The translations under genes were made by a program, and so were the position numbers. The notes beneath the pieces are model-generated. The model made no database searches, was not told the DNA's origin, and saw only the letters and a program-made list of their open reading frames with translations. A DNA stretch of 64,000 nt from contig CAWEYT010000013.1 in assembly GCA_963813375.1 (NCBI GenBank), forward strand, positions 1 through 64,000, written 5' to 3'. The stretch's first letter is position 1; every line of letters begins with the position of its first letter. The stretch is from DASTFY01 sp963813375. Lineage in GTDB: Bacteria; Actinomycetota; Acidimicrobiia; Acidimicrobiales; Ilumatobacteraceae. Shown here one piece after another: positions 17,421 through 27,040 of this stretch.

Positions 17421-17724
17421 GGTCTACCGGTTCCGGCTCCCGAAGGGCGTAGGTCACGAACAGCACGGCGAGCGCTACGGGGTGGTCGTGCAAGCGGACG
17501 AGCTCCTGCCACGTTCGGTTGTCCTCGTGGCTCCGACGTCGAGCAGCGCCCGGCCAGCCTCGTTCCGACCGGAGATCAGCGTGGCCGGTCGGGACACGAG
17601 GGTTCTCGTCGAACAGCTGGGCGCCGTCGATGTCGAACGCCTGGGCAAGCGGGTCGGGCTGCTCAGCGCTTCCGAGATGTGGAGCGTTGATGAGGCACTG
17701 ATCACGGTCCTCGGTCTGCCCTGA
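17407..17724 (+). CDS. MazF/PemK-family endoribonuclease toxin
   Basis: 105 residues. RRGEVYRFRLPKGVGHEQHGERYGVVVQAD is the start of the PemK/MazF barrel, with the usual R-G-E-V-Y opening, and LVAPTSSSARPASFRPEI matches the substrate-binding loop. Ends QLGAVDVERLGKRVGLLS, also typical. Predicted to cleave mRNA at short sequences when the antitoxin is lost. The GTG at 17407 overlaps the antitoxin by 14 bases. Confidence 0.85.
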   Translation: MRRGEVYRFRLPKGVGHEQHGERYGVVVQADELLPRSVVLVAPTSSSARPASFRPEISVAGRDTRVLVEQLGAVDVERLGKRVGLLSASEMWSVDEALITVLGLP

Positions 17725-17731
17725 CTAACGA

Positions 17732-17752
17732 CGCCGCCAGCGTTGGGCGGCG
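17732..17752 (+). terminator. Hairpin after the toxin gene
   Basis: CGCCGCC (17732-17738), loop AGCGTTG, GGCGGCG (17746-17752): a perfect 7-bp GC stem eight bases after the toxin stop. There is no T-tract, as is common for high-GC actinobacterial terminators. Confidence 0.5.
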
Positions 17753-17851
17753 ACCGATCTGATCGGCGTGGATCACACCAGCCGCCGCGCTCTGCGGGTA
17801 CGAGTGGAAGGGGCTCGTGGCTGTGCCGGGCGCGCAGGACCTGGCACAGCA

Positions 17852-18583
17852 CTAGGGCTTCTCGAACACCGCGACCTGGTTGGTGCTCGCGGAGGTGAAC
17901 GGCTCCTTCGACCAGCCTGCCCAGCGGTCGCGGAGCCTCAGCCCGGCCAAGCGGGCCATCAGGTCGAGCTCCGACGGCCAGACGTAGCGGTACGGCGCCG
18001 AGTGCCGGAGGAGCCGGCCGTCGAGCTCGGTCCAGTGGTGGGACCACGTGATCTGGCCGGCCAGGTCATCGAACGTCTCGATGCCGACGTGGTCCGGATC
18101 CAGCGCGAACACCCTCCCCACCTCGCCAGGGGGGAGGAGCCGGAGCTGGGGCACGATGACCTCCACGACGAAGCACCCTCCGGGCGCCAGGTGGGCCGCC
18201 GCGTTCACGAACACCGCCACCTGCTCGTCCTGGGTGGTGACGTTCATGATCGTGTTCCACACCAGGTAGACCAGCGTGAAGGAGTGGTCCAGTCGGGTCG
18301 ACGTCATGTCGCCGACGGTGACCTCGACGGCGTCGGCACCGGCCTTGGCCCGCAGGCGTTCGACCATGTCGGGCGACAGCTCGATGCCATGCACCCGGAC
18401 CCCGCGGGCGGCGAGGGCCATCGCCACCCGGCCTGTGCCCACTGCGAGCTCGAGCGCCGGCCCATCGCCGGCCAGCTCGGCCAGCAGGTCGACAGCGGGA
18501 TCGAGCACCGCGGGGTCGAACATCGCCGCCGCGGTCGTGTCGTAGACGTCCGCGATGTCCTTCCCCCACATGACCGACGGCAT
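17852..18583 (-). CDS. Class I SAM-dependent methyltransferase
   Basis: 243 residues. The SAM-binding motif is ALELAVGTGRVAMALAARG, followed by HGIELSPDMVERL and the motif-II region TLVYLVWNTIMN. The GRLLRHSAPYRYVWPSEL and AGLRLRDRW segments are typical of the small-molecule Methyltransf_25 type. The ATG at 18583 (MPSVMWGKDIADVYD) fits the family start better than the in-frame ATG at 18610. Substrate unknown. Separated from the upstream binding-protein gene by a strong hairpin. Confidence 0.8.
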   Translation of the reverse strand: MPSVMWGKDIADVYDTTAAAMFDPAVLDPAVDLLAELAGDGPALELAVGTGRVAMALAARGVRVHGIELSPDMVERLRAKAGADAVEVTVGDMTSTRLDHSFTLVYLVWNTIMNVTTQDEQVAVFVNAAAHLAPGGCFVVEVIVPQLRLLPPGEVGRVFALDPDHVGIETFDDLAGQITWSHHWTELDGRLLRHSAPYRYVWPSELDLMARLAGLRLRDRWAGWSKEPFTSASTNQVAVFEKP

Positions 18584-18653
18584 GGCGGACAGCGTGGCAG
18601 GAGCCGCCACCGGAAGACGGGTGGATTCGCTGGGCCGGCCGCCAGACGCGACA

Positions 18654-18679
18654 GAGCCCCGGCCGTGGGGCCGGGGCTC
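18654..18679 (-). terminator. Strong GC hairpin terminating the permuted binding-protein gene
   Basis: GAGCCCCGGCC (18654-18664), loop GTGG, GGCCGGGGCTC (18669-18679): an 11-bp perfect stem. It starts 27 bases after the stop of the minus-strand gene at 18706 and before the methyltransferase start. Its position supports 18706 as a genuine gene end. Confidence 0.75.
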
Positions 18680-18705
18680 CGTCCTCCTTCAGCGAGCCGG
18701 AAGGC

Positions 18706-20109
18706 TCAGGTGCCGGCGTCGAAGGCTTCGCCCACCGGGTCACCGATGAAGCCGTCGGTGCCGTAGACCGCCTTGTCGGCCGGGCCGATGCCCTTCTCGA
18801 CCATGGTGGTCAGGACGCGGGACGCCTCGTCGAAGGCGATGAGCAGGATGGCGTCCGGGTCGGCCGCCACCACCTCGTCCACCTCGGCGTCGAAGGTCTG
18901 GGCCTTCTCGTCGTACACCTTCTCGACCACGACTTCGACCCCGGCCTCCTCAAGTGCCTTCTTGGTGTCCTCCTGGAGGCCCGTGCCGTAGGCGTCGTTG
19001 CGCACGATCATGCCGACCGTGGCATGGCCGTCATCGGCGATGACACCGCCGAGCACGGCGCCCTGCAGGATGTCGGAGGGGGCGGTGCGGAAGTACAGGC
19101 CCTTGTCCGGGTAGTCCGACAGCGTCTTGGACGTGTTGGCGGGTGAGAACTGCACCACGCCGGCGCCGGTGATCTTGTCGATCACCGTCAGCGACACGCC
19201 CGAGGAGGCGGCGCCGATGATGGCGTCGACGTTCTGCGACAGCAGGCGGTCAACCGTCTGGTTGGCGGTGTCCGTCGTGGCGTCACCACTGTCACCGGGG
19301 ATGCCCTGGACCTGCTGGCCCAGGACGCCACCAGCGGCGTTGATCTCCTGGATGGCGAGGTCGAAGCCGGCGAACTCCGGTGGGCCGAGGAACGCTAGCG
19401 AGCCCGTCTGGGGCAGGATCGAGCCGATGACGAGCGTGCCGTCGCCGGCCCGGGTGCCCTCGACGGGGACCTGGGCCACGTCGGCCTCAGGCGGGGCGGA
19501 CGCCGTCGATGTAGGTGGTGGCGGCGTTGTCGATGCGGTTGTCGTCGCCCATCACGAGCAGGCCATAGCTGGCCTCCAGGGGCTCGCCGTTGCCGGCGAA
19601 CTCGAGCGGGCCGGACTGGCCGTCGTAGTCGGGATCGCCGCCGGCATCGATGATGGCCTTGCACGTCGCGAAGTCGGTGCACTTCTCGCCGTCACGGGTG
19701 ATGCCGTTGATCTCCTTGGCGTAGTCGATGCCGTCCGTCTTGGCCTTCTCGGCGGCCAGGGCGATGATGTTGATGGCGTCGTACGTCTCGGCCGCGTAGT
19801 TGAACGTGGTGCCGAGCTCCGGGTCGATCGCCAGGAGCTTGTCCTGGAACTCCGTGGACAGCTCGAGGAGGGGCGTGGTGCCCTTCAAGCCGGCGAGAGC
19901 TCCAGCGGTGCCGCCGCTGGCCGCGTCACTGGTCGGCGCTTCGGTGGCGGGCGCTTCCGAGGCGGGAGCCTCGGTCGCGGGTGCTTCGGTGCCGGCTGCA
20001 GCCGTCGTGTCGGCACTGCCGCCGTCATCGTCACTGCCACAGGCAGCGGCGAACAGCGACAAGCCCACGACGAACGCGCTCCACGCGGCGCACGGTGGTC
20101 TTGGCCATA
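18706..20109 (-). CDS. Liv-type substrate-binding lipoprotein with swapped halves (apparent circular permutation; two frame breaks)
   Basis: About 467 codons after bridging frame changes near 20083 (in the signal peptide) and 19498. The start is ATG at 20109 (MAKTTVRR, then WSAFVVGLSLFAAAC with a lipobox Cys), followed by a tether of EAPAT/EAPAS repeats. Next comes what is normally the C-terminal third of a type I periplasmic binding protein (LAGLKGTTPLLELSTEFQDK, NYAAETYDAINIIALAAEKA, DGQSGPLEFAGNGEP). Only then, after EADVAQVPVEGTRAGDG, comes the normal N-terminal part (TLVIGSILPQTGSLAFLGPP, DAIIGAASSGVSLTVID, LYFRTAPSDILQGA). It ends GDPVGEAFDAGT and is followed by a strong hairpin. Predicted to serve a Liv-type importer, possibly livHMGF. 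The ligand is unknown. Confidence 0.75.
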
Positions 20110-20219
20110 TAACTGATACTCCCCCTTCGAGGTCGGACTTCGGTGTCCGAGGTTAAGGCCGACAGGCTAGGAGGTCTCGTCGCCGAGGGGCAAGCACCCC
20201 CGGAAACGCTTCACGTAGG

Positions 20220-21059
20220 GTGCGCAGCGTGCCTGCGCCAGCCACTTCGGAGGAAGGGACCCGCGAGGTCCTCTACCAGGTCACGGACCACGTGGCCACC
20301 ATCACGCTCAACGCTCCTGAGCGCATGAACACCATCTCCGCGGCCATGCTCGAGGCGCTGTCGGCCCGGCTCCTGGAGGCCGACGCCGCCCGCGACGTGC
20401 GGGTCATCGTGCTGACGGGCGCCGGCCGGGCCTTCTGCGCCGGACTCGACCTCCAGGCCCAGATGGCCGGTCCGAAGGGCAGCCTCGGCAACCTGGGGGC
20501 GCTCGACGCCAACCCCGGCGAGATCGACCTCCGCAACGCCCCGCCGATCGTGCTCCACAACCTCGACACGCCCACGATCTGTTCGCTCAACGGTGGCGCC
20601 GCCGGGTACGGGCTGGACCTGGCGCTCGGCTGCGACCTGCGCATCGCCGGCGAGTCCGCCAAGCTCAACCCCGGCTTCGCCAAGCGGGGGATCCTTCCCG
20701 AGAGCGGTGGCACGTGGCTGCTGCCCCGCATGCTCGGCTACGCCAAGGCCGCCGAGGTCGCGTTCACCGGGCGGACCCTCCTGGCCAAGGAGGCCCTCGA
20801 ACTCGGGCTCGTCAACCGCGTGGTGCCCGACGCCGACCTGCCCGCGGCCACCGCGGAACTGGCGGGCGAGATCGCCGCCAACGCCCCGCTGGCCGTCCGG
20901 GCCATCAAGCGCATGATGCGCGCCGCGGAGACCGAGACGTTCGAGCAGAACGTCCACCACGTGTTCCTCCAGCTCCTGCCGCTGTTCCGCACACAGGACT
21001 TCCAGGAGGGCGTGGCCGCCTTCATGGAGAAGCGACCGGCCCGGTTCACCGGCCGCTGA
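20220..21059 (+). CDS. Enoyl-CoA hydratase/isomerase family protein
   Basis: 279-residue crotonase-fold protein. ITLNAPERMNTISAAMLEAL, the oxyanion-hole segment LTGAGRAFCAGLDL, and GGAAGYGLDLALGCDLRIA are present. The acid residue region is GFAKRGILPESGGTWLLPR. Probably acts on a 2-enoyl-CoA in fatty-acid or amino-acid breakdown; the exact substrate cannot be read. GTG at 20220 or the in-frame GTG at 20229 may be the start. The next gene follows after 11 bases. Confidence 0.88.
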   Translation: MRSVPAPATSEEGTREVLYQVTDHVATITLNAPERMNTISAAMLEALSARLLEADAARDVRVIVLTGAGRAFCAGLDLQAQMAGPKGSLGNLGALDANPGEIDLRNAPPIVLHNLDTPTICSLNGGAAGYGLDLALGCDLRIAGESAKLNPGFAKRGILPESGGTWLLPRMLGYAKAAEVAFTGRTLLAKEALELGLVNRVVPDADLPAATAELAGEIAANAPLAVRAIKRMMRAAETETFEQNVHHVFLQLLPLFRTQDFQEGVAAFMEKRPARFTGR

Positions 21060-21070
21060 CCGGGCCGACG

Positions 21071-22856
21071 ATGGGCCACGGCTTCACGACCGATCGCGGC
21101 TGGCTGATCGACCGGCTCGGCCGCCCCACGCTGCTGCGAGGCGTGAACCTGAGCGGCGCGACCAAGGTGCCGGTCACCCCGCCGGCAGCGACGCACCTCG
21201 GGGTGTCGTTCGACGGATGGGCCGACGTGTCGTTCGTCGGCCGGCCCGCGCCCCTGGACGAGCTGGACGGTCACCTCGACCGCATCGCGGGGTGGGGCAT
21301 GAACTGCCTGCGCCTCCTCACGACCTGGGAGGCCATCGAGCACGCCGGCCCGGGCGTGTACGACGAGGCCTACCTCGAGTACTACGCCGAGGTGGTGCGG
21401 CGGGCCGGCGCCCGCGGGCTGTGGGTCTTCGTCGACCCCCACCAGGACGTGTGGAGCCGGTGGACCGGTGGGGACGGCGCGCCGTTCTGGTGCTTCGAGC
21501 TGGCGGGGCTCGTGCCGGAGCGCTTCGTGCCGGCGGGGGCCGTCGCCCTCGACACCCAGGACTGGCCCGAGAACTACCAGCGGGCGCCGGTGGCCACGAT
21601 GTGGACGCTGTTCTACGGCGGCGACACGTTCTGCCCCGAGCTGACCGGCGTGCAGCAGGAGCTGCAGGACCGGTACATCGGCGCCGTCGCCGCCCTGGCC
21701 GAGCGCGTCGCCCATCTCGACAACGTGCTCGGCTACGACACGCTCAACGAGCCCGGCAACGGCTACATCGGCCGGAGCGCGCGGTCGATGACGACGGGCT
21801 GGCGGATCTTCGACCAGGACGGCCCGGCACCGTGGAGCCCGCTGGAGTACATGGCGGCTGCGGCCGGCGTGGCGGTCCGGCGCGAGGGCGGCGAGGTGCT
21901 CAACCCGGACGGCCTCTTCGATCTGGCGGGACGGCTGCCCGTGGCAGCGGGCCGGCGTGTGGGACCTGGACGAGGGCGGCCGGCCGGTCCTCGCCGACCC
22001 GCTGCGCTTCGCCGAGCGCGACGGCGTCCGCATCAACGCCTTCGCCGACTTCCAGGTCCCCTTCATCCGTCGTTTCCGGGAGCGCCTCCGGGCGGTGCAC
22101 CCGGACTGCCTGCTGTTCATCGAGGGCTCACCGTGGGACCGGGACATGCCGTGGGACGATCCTGATCCGCTCGTCGTCAACGCCCGCCACTGGTACGACA
22201 TCGTGGCCCTCGGCACGCGCAAGGTGTCGCAGGGTGAGTACCGCGGCACCACGGACGTCGCCGGGCTGACGGAGGTGTACGTGGGCGAGCTCGGCGCGCT
22301 GCAGCGGAGCAACGACGAGCAGGCGGGCGGTCTCCCCATGCTGATCGGCGAGTTCGGCATCCCGTACGAGATGAACGGCGGTGAGGCCTATCGCACCGGC
22401 GACTTCACCCTGCACGAGCGGCTGCTGCACGCCATGTACGGCGCGCTCGACCGGCTGGCGATGAGCGGGACGCAGTGGAACTACACGCCGGACAACGACC
22501 ACACCCACGGCGACCAGTGGAACCACGAGGACCTGTCCGTGTTCTGCGCGGACGATGGCGGCGGCCGGGCCGAGGGCGGGTTCAGCCGGCCCTACGCGCG
22601 GCACAGCCAGGGACGGCCGGTGCGCATGGAGTTCGAGCCCGGGTCGGGGACGTTCGAGCTCGTGCTGGACGCGTCGTGGCTCGCCGCCGGCCCGACCGAG
22701 GTGGTGGCTCCGGCGGCCCACTACCCGCACGGCGTGACGATCGACGTGAGTGGAGGCTCAGCGGAGCACGACGCCGGGGCGGGCCTCGTGCGCTGGACGC
22801 TGGATGCGCCGGGCGGCACGGCCGTCACAGCCAGGCTCGTGCTGCGGCCCGCCTGA
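21071..22856 (+). CDS. GH5-family glycoside hydrolase, endoglycosylceramidase/cellulase-like (one frame break)
   Basis: About 595 residues after bridging a frame change near 21945. Substrate-side motifs include LLRGVNLSGATK at the start, WGMNCLRLLTTWEAIE and VFVDPHQDVWSRWTGG. The acid/base Glu is in YDTLNEPGN (about residue 233) and the nucleophile Glu in LIGEFGIPYEM. The DPHQD and the long C-terminal beta domain resemble endoglycoceramidase-type GH5. No signal peptide is visible, so it may act inside the cell. ATG at 21071 lies 11 bases after the hydratase stop. Confidence 0.83.
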
Positions 22857-22885
22857 GCGGGCCGCCGTCGGCGCGTGCGGGCTGA

Positions 22886-23916
22886 CTAGACCAGGCCGAG
22901 GTGCTCCGGGGAGAACACGCCCTGAGGGCTGTCCCATCCCGGCACGACCCAGGCGTGGACCATCCAGATGTCGTTGAGGCCGACCTTGTTGCCCCCACGG
23001 CTCTTGCACTGCTCCGGGGTGGTCGTCTCGCCGCCGACCACGACACCGTTCTTGATGCAGAGGCCGATGTGCTGGTGCCAGTGGTCGTTGGGGCCGACGA
23101 AGCCCGCGGGGGGCTTCCCGCCCGGCGCGGCGACGAAGTACGACAGACCGACGATGCGATCGTCCGGCTTGGTGCCGTCGTACAGCAGCATCTCCGGCTT
23201 GGTGGGCTCGAACGTGGTGTCCACGATCCCGAAGTTGAGGTAGTGGGCGCCGATCAGCGGGACGTAGGGCGTCACCATGCGGTACCCCGCGGCCTCGGCG
23301 TCGGCCACCGTCGGGTACTTCAGCGCGGTCTGACGGGCGACGGACAGCTCCATGCCGAGTGCGTTGCGGGTGGGCCGGTCGAGCGGCTGCTCGGGCACCG
23401 CGGTGCCGTGACCGTGATCGGGCTCCCCGCCCGAGTTGCCGGTGATCTCCGACGCCAGACCCCCGGCGCTCTCGGCCCCCTGGCCGACGGGCACGTTCTC
23501 GCCGGTCGCCGCATCGTGCTCGTGCGGCTGCGACTCGTCGATCGTGCCGGCCGCCGTGCGGCGGCGGTCGTGGGCGAGCTGACCGGGCGCTCCGGGCGGG
23601 TGGTCGCCGACGCCGCGGCGACCATGGCCGGCCCGACGACGCCGACGACGAGGACGGGCGCCGCCACCTGGAGCGCACGCCAGCCCCCGCCGGCGGTCGG
23701 GCGGCGGTACAGGAGGGGGGCGAGGAGCAGCAAGAGGGCGGCGAGGACGATCACCGTCCCGCCGACTACCACGATGCTGCGGGCGAGCTCGCTCCCGCCA
23801 TCGGAGAACCCGTCGAAGGCCAGGCCGACGACGAGCAGCGCGGCGGCCGACACGAACAGCAGGCGCCACAGCTGCTCACGGAGCCGGGAGGTATCTGGAC
23901 CGGAGGTGTCGCCCAT
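22886..23916 (-). CDS. Membrane-anchored protein with an extracytoplasmic HWHQH domain (one frame break)
   Basis: About 343 residues after bridging a frame change near 23580. The start MGDTSGPD at 23916 leads to two or three hydrophobic helices (LLFVSAAALLVVGLAFDGF; SIVVVGGTVIVLAALLLLLAP; LQVAAPVLVVGVVGPAMVAA). A His/Glu/Gly-rich linker follows (PHEHDAATGEN, EPDHGHG) and then a conserved soluble domain: ALKYPTVADAEAAGYR, VPLIGAHYLNFGIVDTTFEP, GPNDHWHQHIGLCI, NDIWMVHAWVVPGWDSPQGV. The HWHQH cluster with other histidines looks like a metal site. I do not know a function for the family. Confidence 0.7.
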
Positions 23917-24038
23917 GGGGCCAGCGTAGCGGGGTCGGCCGGTCACCGTCGGACGGGCGGCCGCGGCGCGCACCGTCCCCCTACGATGGCCGCCGACGAC
24001 GAGCGACGCGCCCACGCACCACCGGGGAGGAGATCGCC

Positions 24039-25448
24039 ATGCCGTTGGTCGCGGGGGTCGACTCGTCGACCCAATCCACGAAGGTCGAGCTCCGGGACGC
24101 GGAGACCGGCGCCCTGCGCGGCCGGGCGACGGCACCGCACCCGCCGACCCAGCCGCCCCGCTCGGAGCAGGATCCGGAGTCCTGGTGGACGGCGTTCCGC
24201 CACTGCTGGGCCGAGCTGCGGGAGCCAGCCGTGGCGGCGATCGCCGTGGCCGGCCAGCAGCACGGGATGGTCACGCTCGACGACGCCGGGCAGGTGGTGC
24301 GGCCGGCCAAGCTCTGGAACGACACCGAATCCGCCCCCGACGCGCAGTGGTTGCTCGAGCAACTGGATGGCGGCCCCGCGGCGTGGGCGGACGCGTGCGG
24401 CAGCGTGCCCGTCGCCGCGTTCACCATCACCAAGCTCTCGTGGCTCCACCGCAAGGAGCCGGAGCACTGGGCCCGGGTCGCCAGGGTGCTCCTCCCGCAC
24501 GACTGGCTGACGTCACGGCTCACCGGACGGCTCACGACCGACCGCGGCGATGCCTCGGGCACCGGCTACTGGTCGCCGGCCGACGGCAGCTACCGGTGGG
24601 ACCTGCTCCGCGTCATCGACCGTGATCGGGACTGGTACACAGCCGTGCCCGAGGTGCTCGGCCCACTGGACGACGCCGGCGTCTGGCACGCCGCCGTGGT
24701 GGCGCCGGGGACGGGCGACAACATGGCCGCCGCGCTCGGCCTCGGCGTGCGGACCGGCGACGTCGTGGTGTCGCTCGGGACCTCGGGAACGGTCTACGGC
24801 GTCAGCGACCGGCCGACCGCCGACCCCAGTGGCGCCGTGGCCGGCTTCGCCGACGCCACCGGCCGCTTCCTCCCGCTCGTCTGCACGCTCAACGCCACGA
24901 AGGTGACCGAGGCGGTGCGCAACCTGCTGGCGGTCGACCACGAGGGGCTCGACATGCTGGCCGAGCAGGCGCGTCCCGGTGCGGGCGGCCTCACGTTGTT
25001 GCCCTACCTCGACGGCGAGCGGACACCGAACCGCCCGGACGCCACGGGCGTGCTCGCCGGCCTGCGTTCGGACGTGACGCGGGCGGACCTGGCTCGTGCG
25101 GCCTTCGAAGGCGTGGTCTGCGGGCTGCTCGACGCCTACGACGCGCTGGTCGCCCTGGTGCCCGCCAGCGGGCGGCTGCTGCTGACGGGGGGCGGGGCGC
25201 GGTCGGCGGTCTACCGCCAGTTGCTCGCCGACCTGTCGGGCCGAGCGGTCACCATCGCCGACGTCGACGAGGCGGTCGCCACCGGCGCCTGCGTCCAGGC
25301 GGCGTCCGTGCTCCTGCAACGGGAGGCCGTGGACGTGGCGGGGGCGTGGGGTCTCGGCGGTGGTGACGTGGTCGAGCCGGGACCAGCGGCGTCGGCGACG
25401 GCCGACATCCGGGCCGCGTACCACGCCCGCCGTGACCGGGAGGGCTGA
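24039..25448 (+). CDS. xylB: Xylulokinase
   Basis: 469-residue FGGY-family sugar kinase. GVDSSTQSTKVEL at residues 6-18 is the xylulokinase form of the first phosphate loop. AGQQHGMVTLD and LWNDTES contain sugar-binding residues. GTGDNMAAALGLGV with SLGTSGTVYGVS is the second phosphate motif, and LTGGGARSAVYRQLLADLSG binds adenosine. Phosphorylates D-xylulose to xylulose 5-phosphate. No xylose isomerase or xylose transporter is adjacent, so it may serve pentitol or xylulose salvage. ATG at 24039 has GGGAGGAG upstream. Confidence 0.92.
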   Translation: MPLVAGVDSSTQSTKVELRDAETGALRGRATAPHPPTQPPRSEQDPESWWTAFRHCWAELREPAVAAIAVAGQQHGMVTLDDAGQVVRPAKLWNDTESAPDAQWLLEQLDGGPAAWADACGSVPVAAFTITKLSWLHRKEPEHWARVARVLLPHDWLTSRLTGRLTTDRGDASGTGYWSPADGSYRWDLLRVIDRDRDWYTAVPEVLGPLDDAGVWHAAVVAPGTGDNMAAALGLGVRTGDVVVSLGTSGTVYGVSDRPTADPSGAVAGFADATGRFLPLVCTLNATKVTEAVRNLLAVDHEGLDMLAEQARPGAGGLTLLPYLDGERTPNRPDATGVLAGLRSDVTRADLARAAFEGVVCGLLDAYDALVALVPASGRLLLTGGGARSAVYRQLLADLSGRAVTIADVDEAVATGACVQAASVLLQREAVDVAGAWGLGGGDVVEPGPAASATADIRAAYHARRDREG

Positions 25449-25455
25449 CCGCCAC

Positions 25456-26050
25456 ATGGCCGGCCAACGGTCGCCGGACCCCTTCGCGCTCCTCGGCGTG
25501 CCGCGTTCGGCCGACGTGGAGACCCTCCGGGCCGCCCGGCGGCGGCTGGCCCTGGACGAGCACCCCGATCGCGGCGGATCGGCGGCGAAGATGCAGGCCA
25601 TCAACGTGGCCTTCGACGAAGCGATGACCCTGGTGCTCGCCGACCGGGCGGCACCGGCCGACCAGCCCGCGCCCAGTACGCCGACGGCCCCGTCCGAGCC
25701 CGTCCACCCGCCAGTCAGGGCCTGATCCCCGGCAGTTCCGGCCGGGCGGGCGCGTGCAGCGTGACGACCCGTCGTTCGTGATCGAGGCCCTGCCGGCGGA
25801 GGCCTTCGAAGCCCTCCTCATCGTGGCCAACTGGATGGGCGAGGTGATGGTCGACGATCCGCCGTACCTCTTGGAGGCCCACCTCTACGACCCCGCCGAG
25901 TGCTGGTGCCGGCTCGAGCTGCTCCCGGAGGCGGGGGCCAGCACGGTGATGCTGACCGTCGTCGCGGCGGAGGGCGATGCGCCGCCGATCGAGGCCGTGC
26001 GCGACCGCTGGATCGAGAACCTCAACCAGTTGGGCGCGTCCCCGGAGTGA
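25456..26050 (+). CDS. Short J-domain protein with conserved C-terminal domain (probable frame break)
   Basis: The first frame (25456-25725) gives PFALLGVPRSADVETLRAARRR ending LALDEHPDRGGSAAKMQAIN, a J-domain with the HPD motif that stimulates Hsp70. A second frame contains VQRDDPSFVIEALPAEAFEALLI, WMGEVMVDDPPYLLEAHLYD and CWCRLELLPEAGAS, ending 26050. That second frame is open back to about 25712 (SGPDPRQFRPGGR), so one protein of about 195 residues split by an indel near 25710 is likelier than two genes with a GTG start at 25754. A DnaK partner is not in the window. Confidence 0.65.
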
Positions 26051-26088
26051 TCTGACACTGCCGGAGGCGGTCTCAGCGGGGGCGAGTC

Positions 26089-26992
26089 TCAGCGGGGGCC
26101 GGCGGCCTTGCGGAGTCGGTCCCGTACGGCCCAGCCCAGGCCGGTGGCGGCCGGCGGGACCGCGACGAGGACCTGCAGGCCGTCGTCATCCGCACCCCGC
26201 AGCCACTCGTAGAGGTGGCGGGCGTAGGCGTCCGGGTCGGGGCCGGGGTCCAGCAGGCCCGCGCGCACGCCGTCAGCCCGGAGGGCCTCGACCCTCGCCG
26301 ACCGCCGCGTCCCCGTCCTCGATCAGCTCGACCCGGGCGCGGGGCGCGTAGTGGGAGGCCAGCATCCCCGGTGCCCGCCGCGGGCCGGTGTCCTCGCCCC
26401 GGACCGGCCCGTCGACGATGGCCGCCAGCGCCTCGAGCGGTATGCCGCCCGGACGCAACACGGAGGGAGGCTCGACGGTGAGATCGACGATGGTCGACTC
26501 GACCCCGATCGTGCACGGCCCGCCGTCCAGGACCAGGTCGACGTCGTCGCCGAGGTCGGCCCGCACGTGATCGGCCGTGGTCGGGCTCACGTGGCCGAAG
26601 CGGTTGGCCGAGGGAGCGGCGATGCCGCCGCCGAACGCCTCGAGCACGGCGAGCGTCAACGGGTGGGCGGGCACGCGCAGGGCGATGGTGTCGCGCCCGC
26701 CGGCCACCGTCGGATCGACGTCAGGCCGCCGGTGCAGCACGACGGTCAGCGGGCCGGGCCAGCACGCCGCGGCCAGGGCGTCCGCGGCCGGCGGCACGGC
26801 GGTCGCCCAGCGGGCGAGAGCGGTGCCGGAGGCGACGTGCACGATGAGGGGGTGGTCCAGAGGCCGGCCCTTCACGGCGTAGACCCGCCGGACGGCCTCC
26901 GGGTTGGCGGCGTCGGCGCCGAGGCCGTACACGGTCTCGGTGGGCACGGCCACCAGCCCACCGTCGCGGAGGACCCGCACCGCTTCGGCCAC
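26089..26992 (-). CDS. tsaC: L-threonylcarbamoyladenylate synthase, Sua5/TsaC (one frame break)
   Basis: Makes threonylcarbamoyl-AMP for t6A in tRNAs reading ANN codons. The YrdC domain is clear: VAVPTETVYGLGADA, VKGRPLDHPLIVHV (KxR), FGGGIAAPSANRFGHVS (SxN) and VESTIVDLT. The linker APGMLASHYAPRARV and the C-terminal Sua5 domain identify the two-domain form. A frame change near 26285 moves the C-terminus (LLDPGPDPDAYARHLYEWLR) into another frame, ending at 26089. About 300 residues in all. ATG at 26992. Confidence 0.87.
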
Positions 26993-27040
26993 ACGGTCAT
27001 CGTCGCCGGCGCGGCGTCGGCCGGTCTGGCCGGGGCGCGG

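Noticed and set aside
25754..26050. Separate small gene starting at GTG 25754
   Set aside because: The frame stays open and protein-like upstream to the J-domain, so a single interrupted gene is more likely, though not proven.
26071..26099. Short direct repeat TCTCAGCGGGGGC near the tsaC end
   Set aside because: Only two 13-base copies in a low-complexity G-rich stretch; no structure or function suggested.
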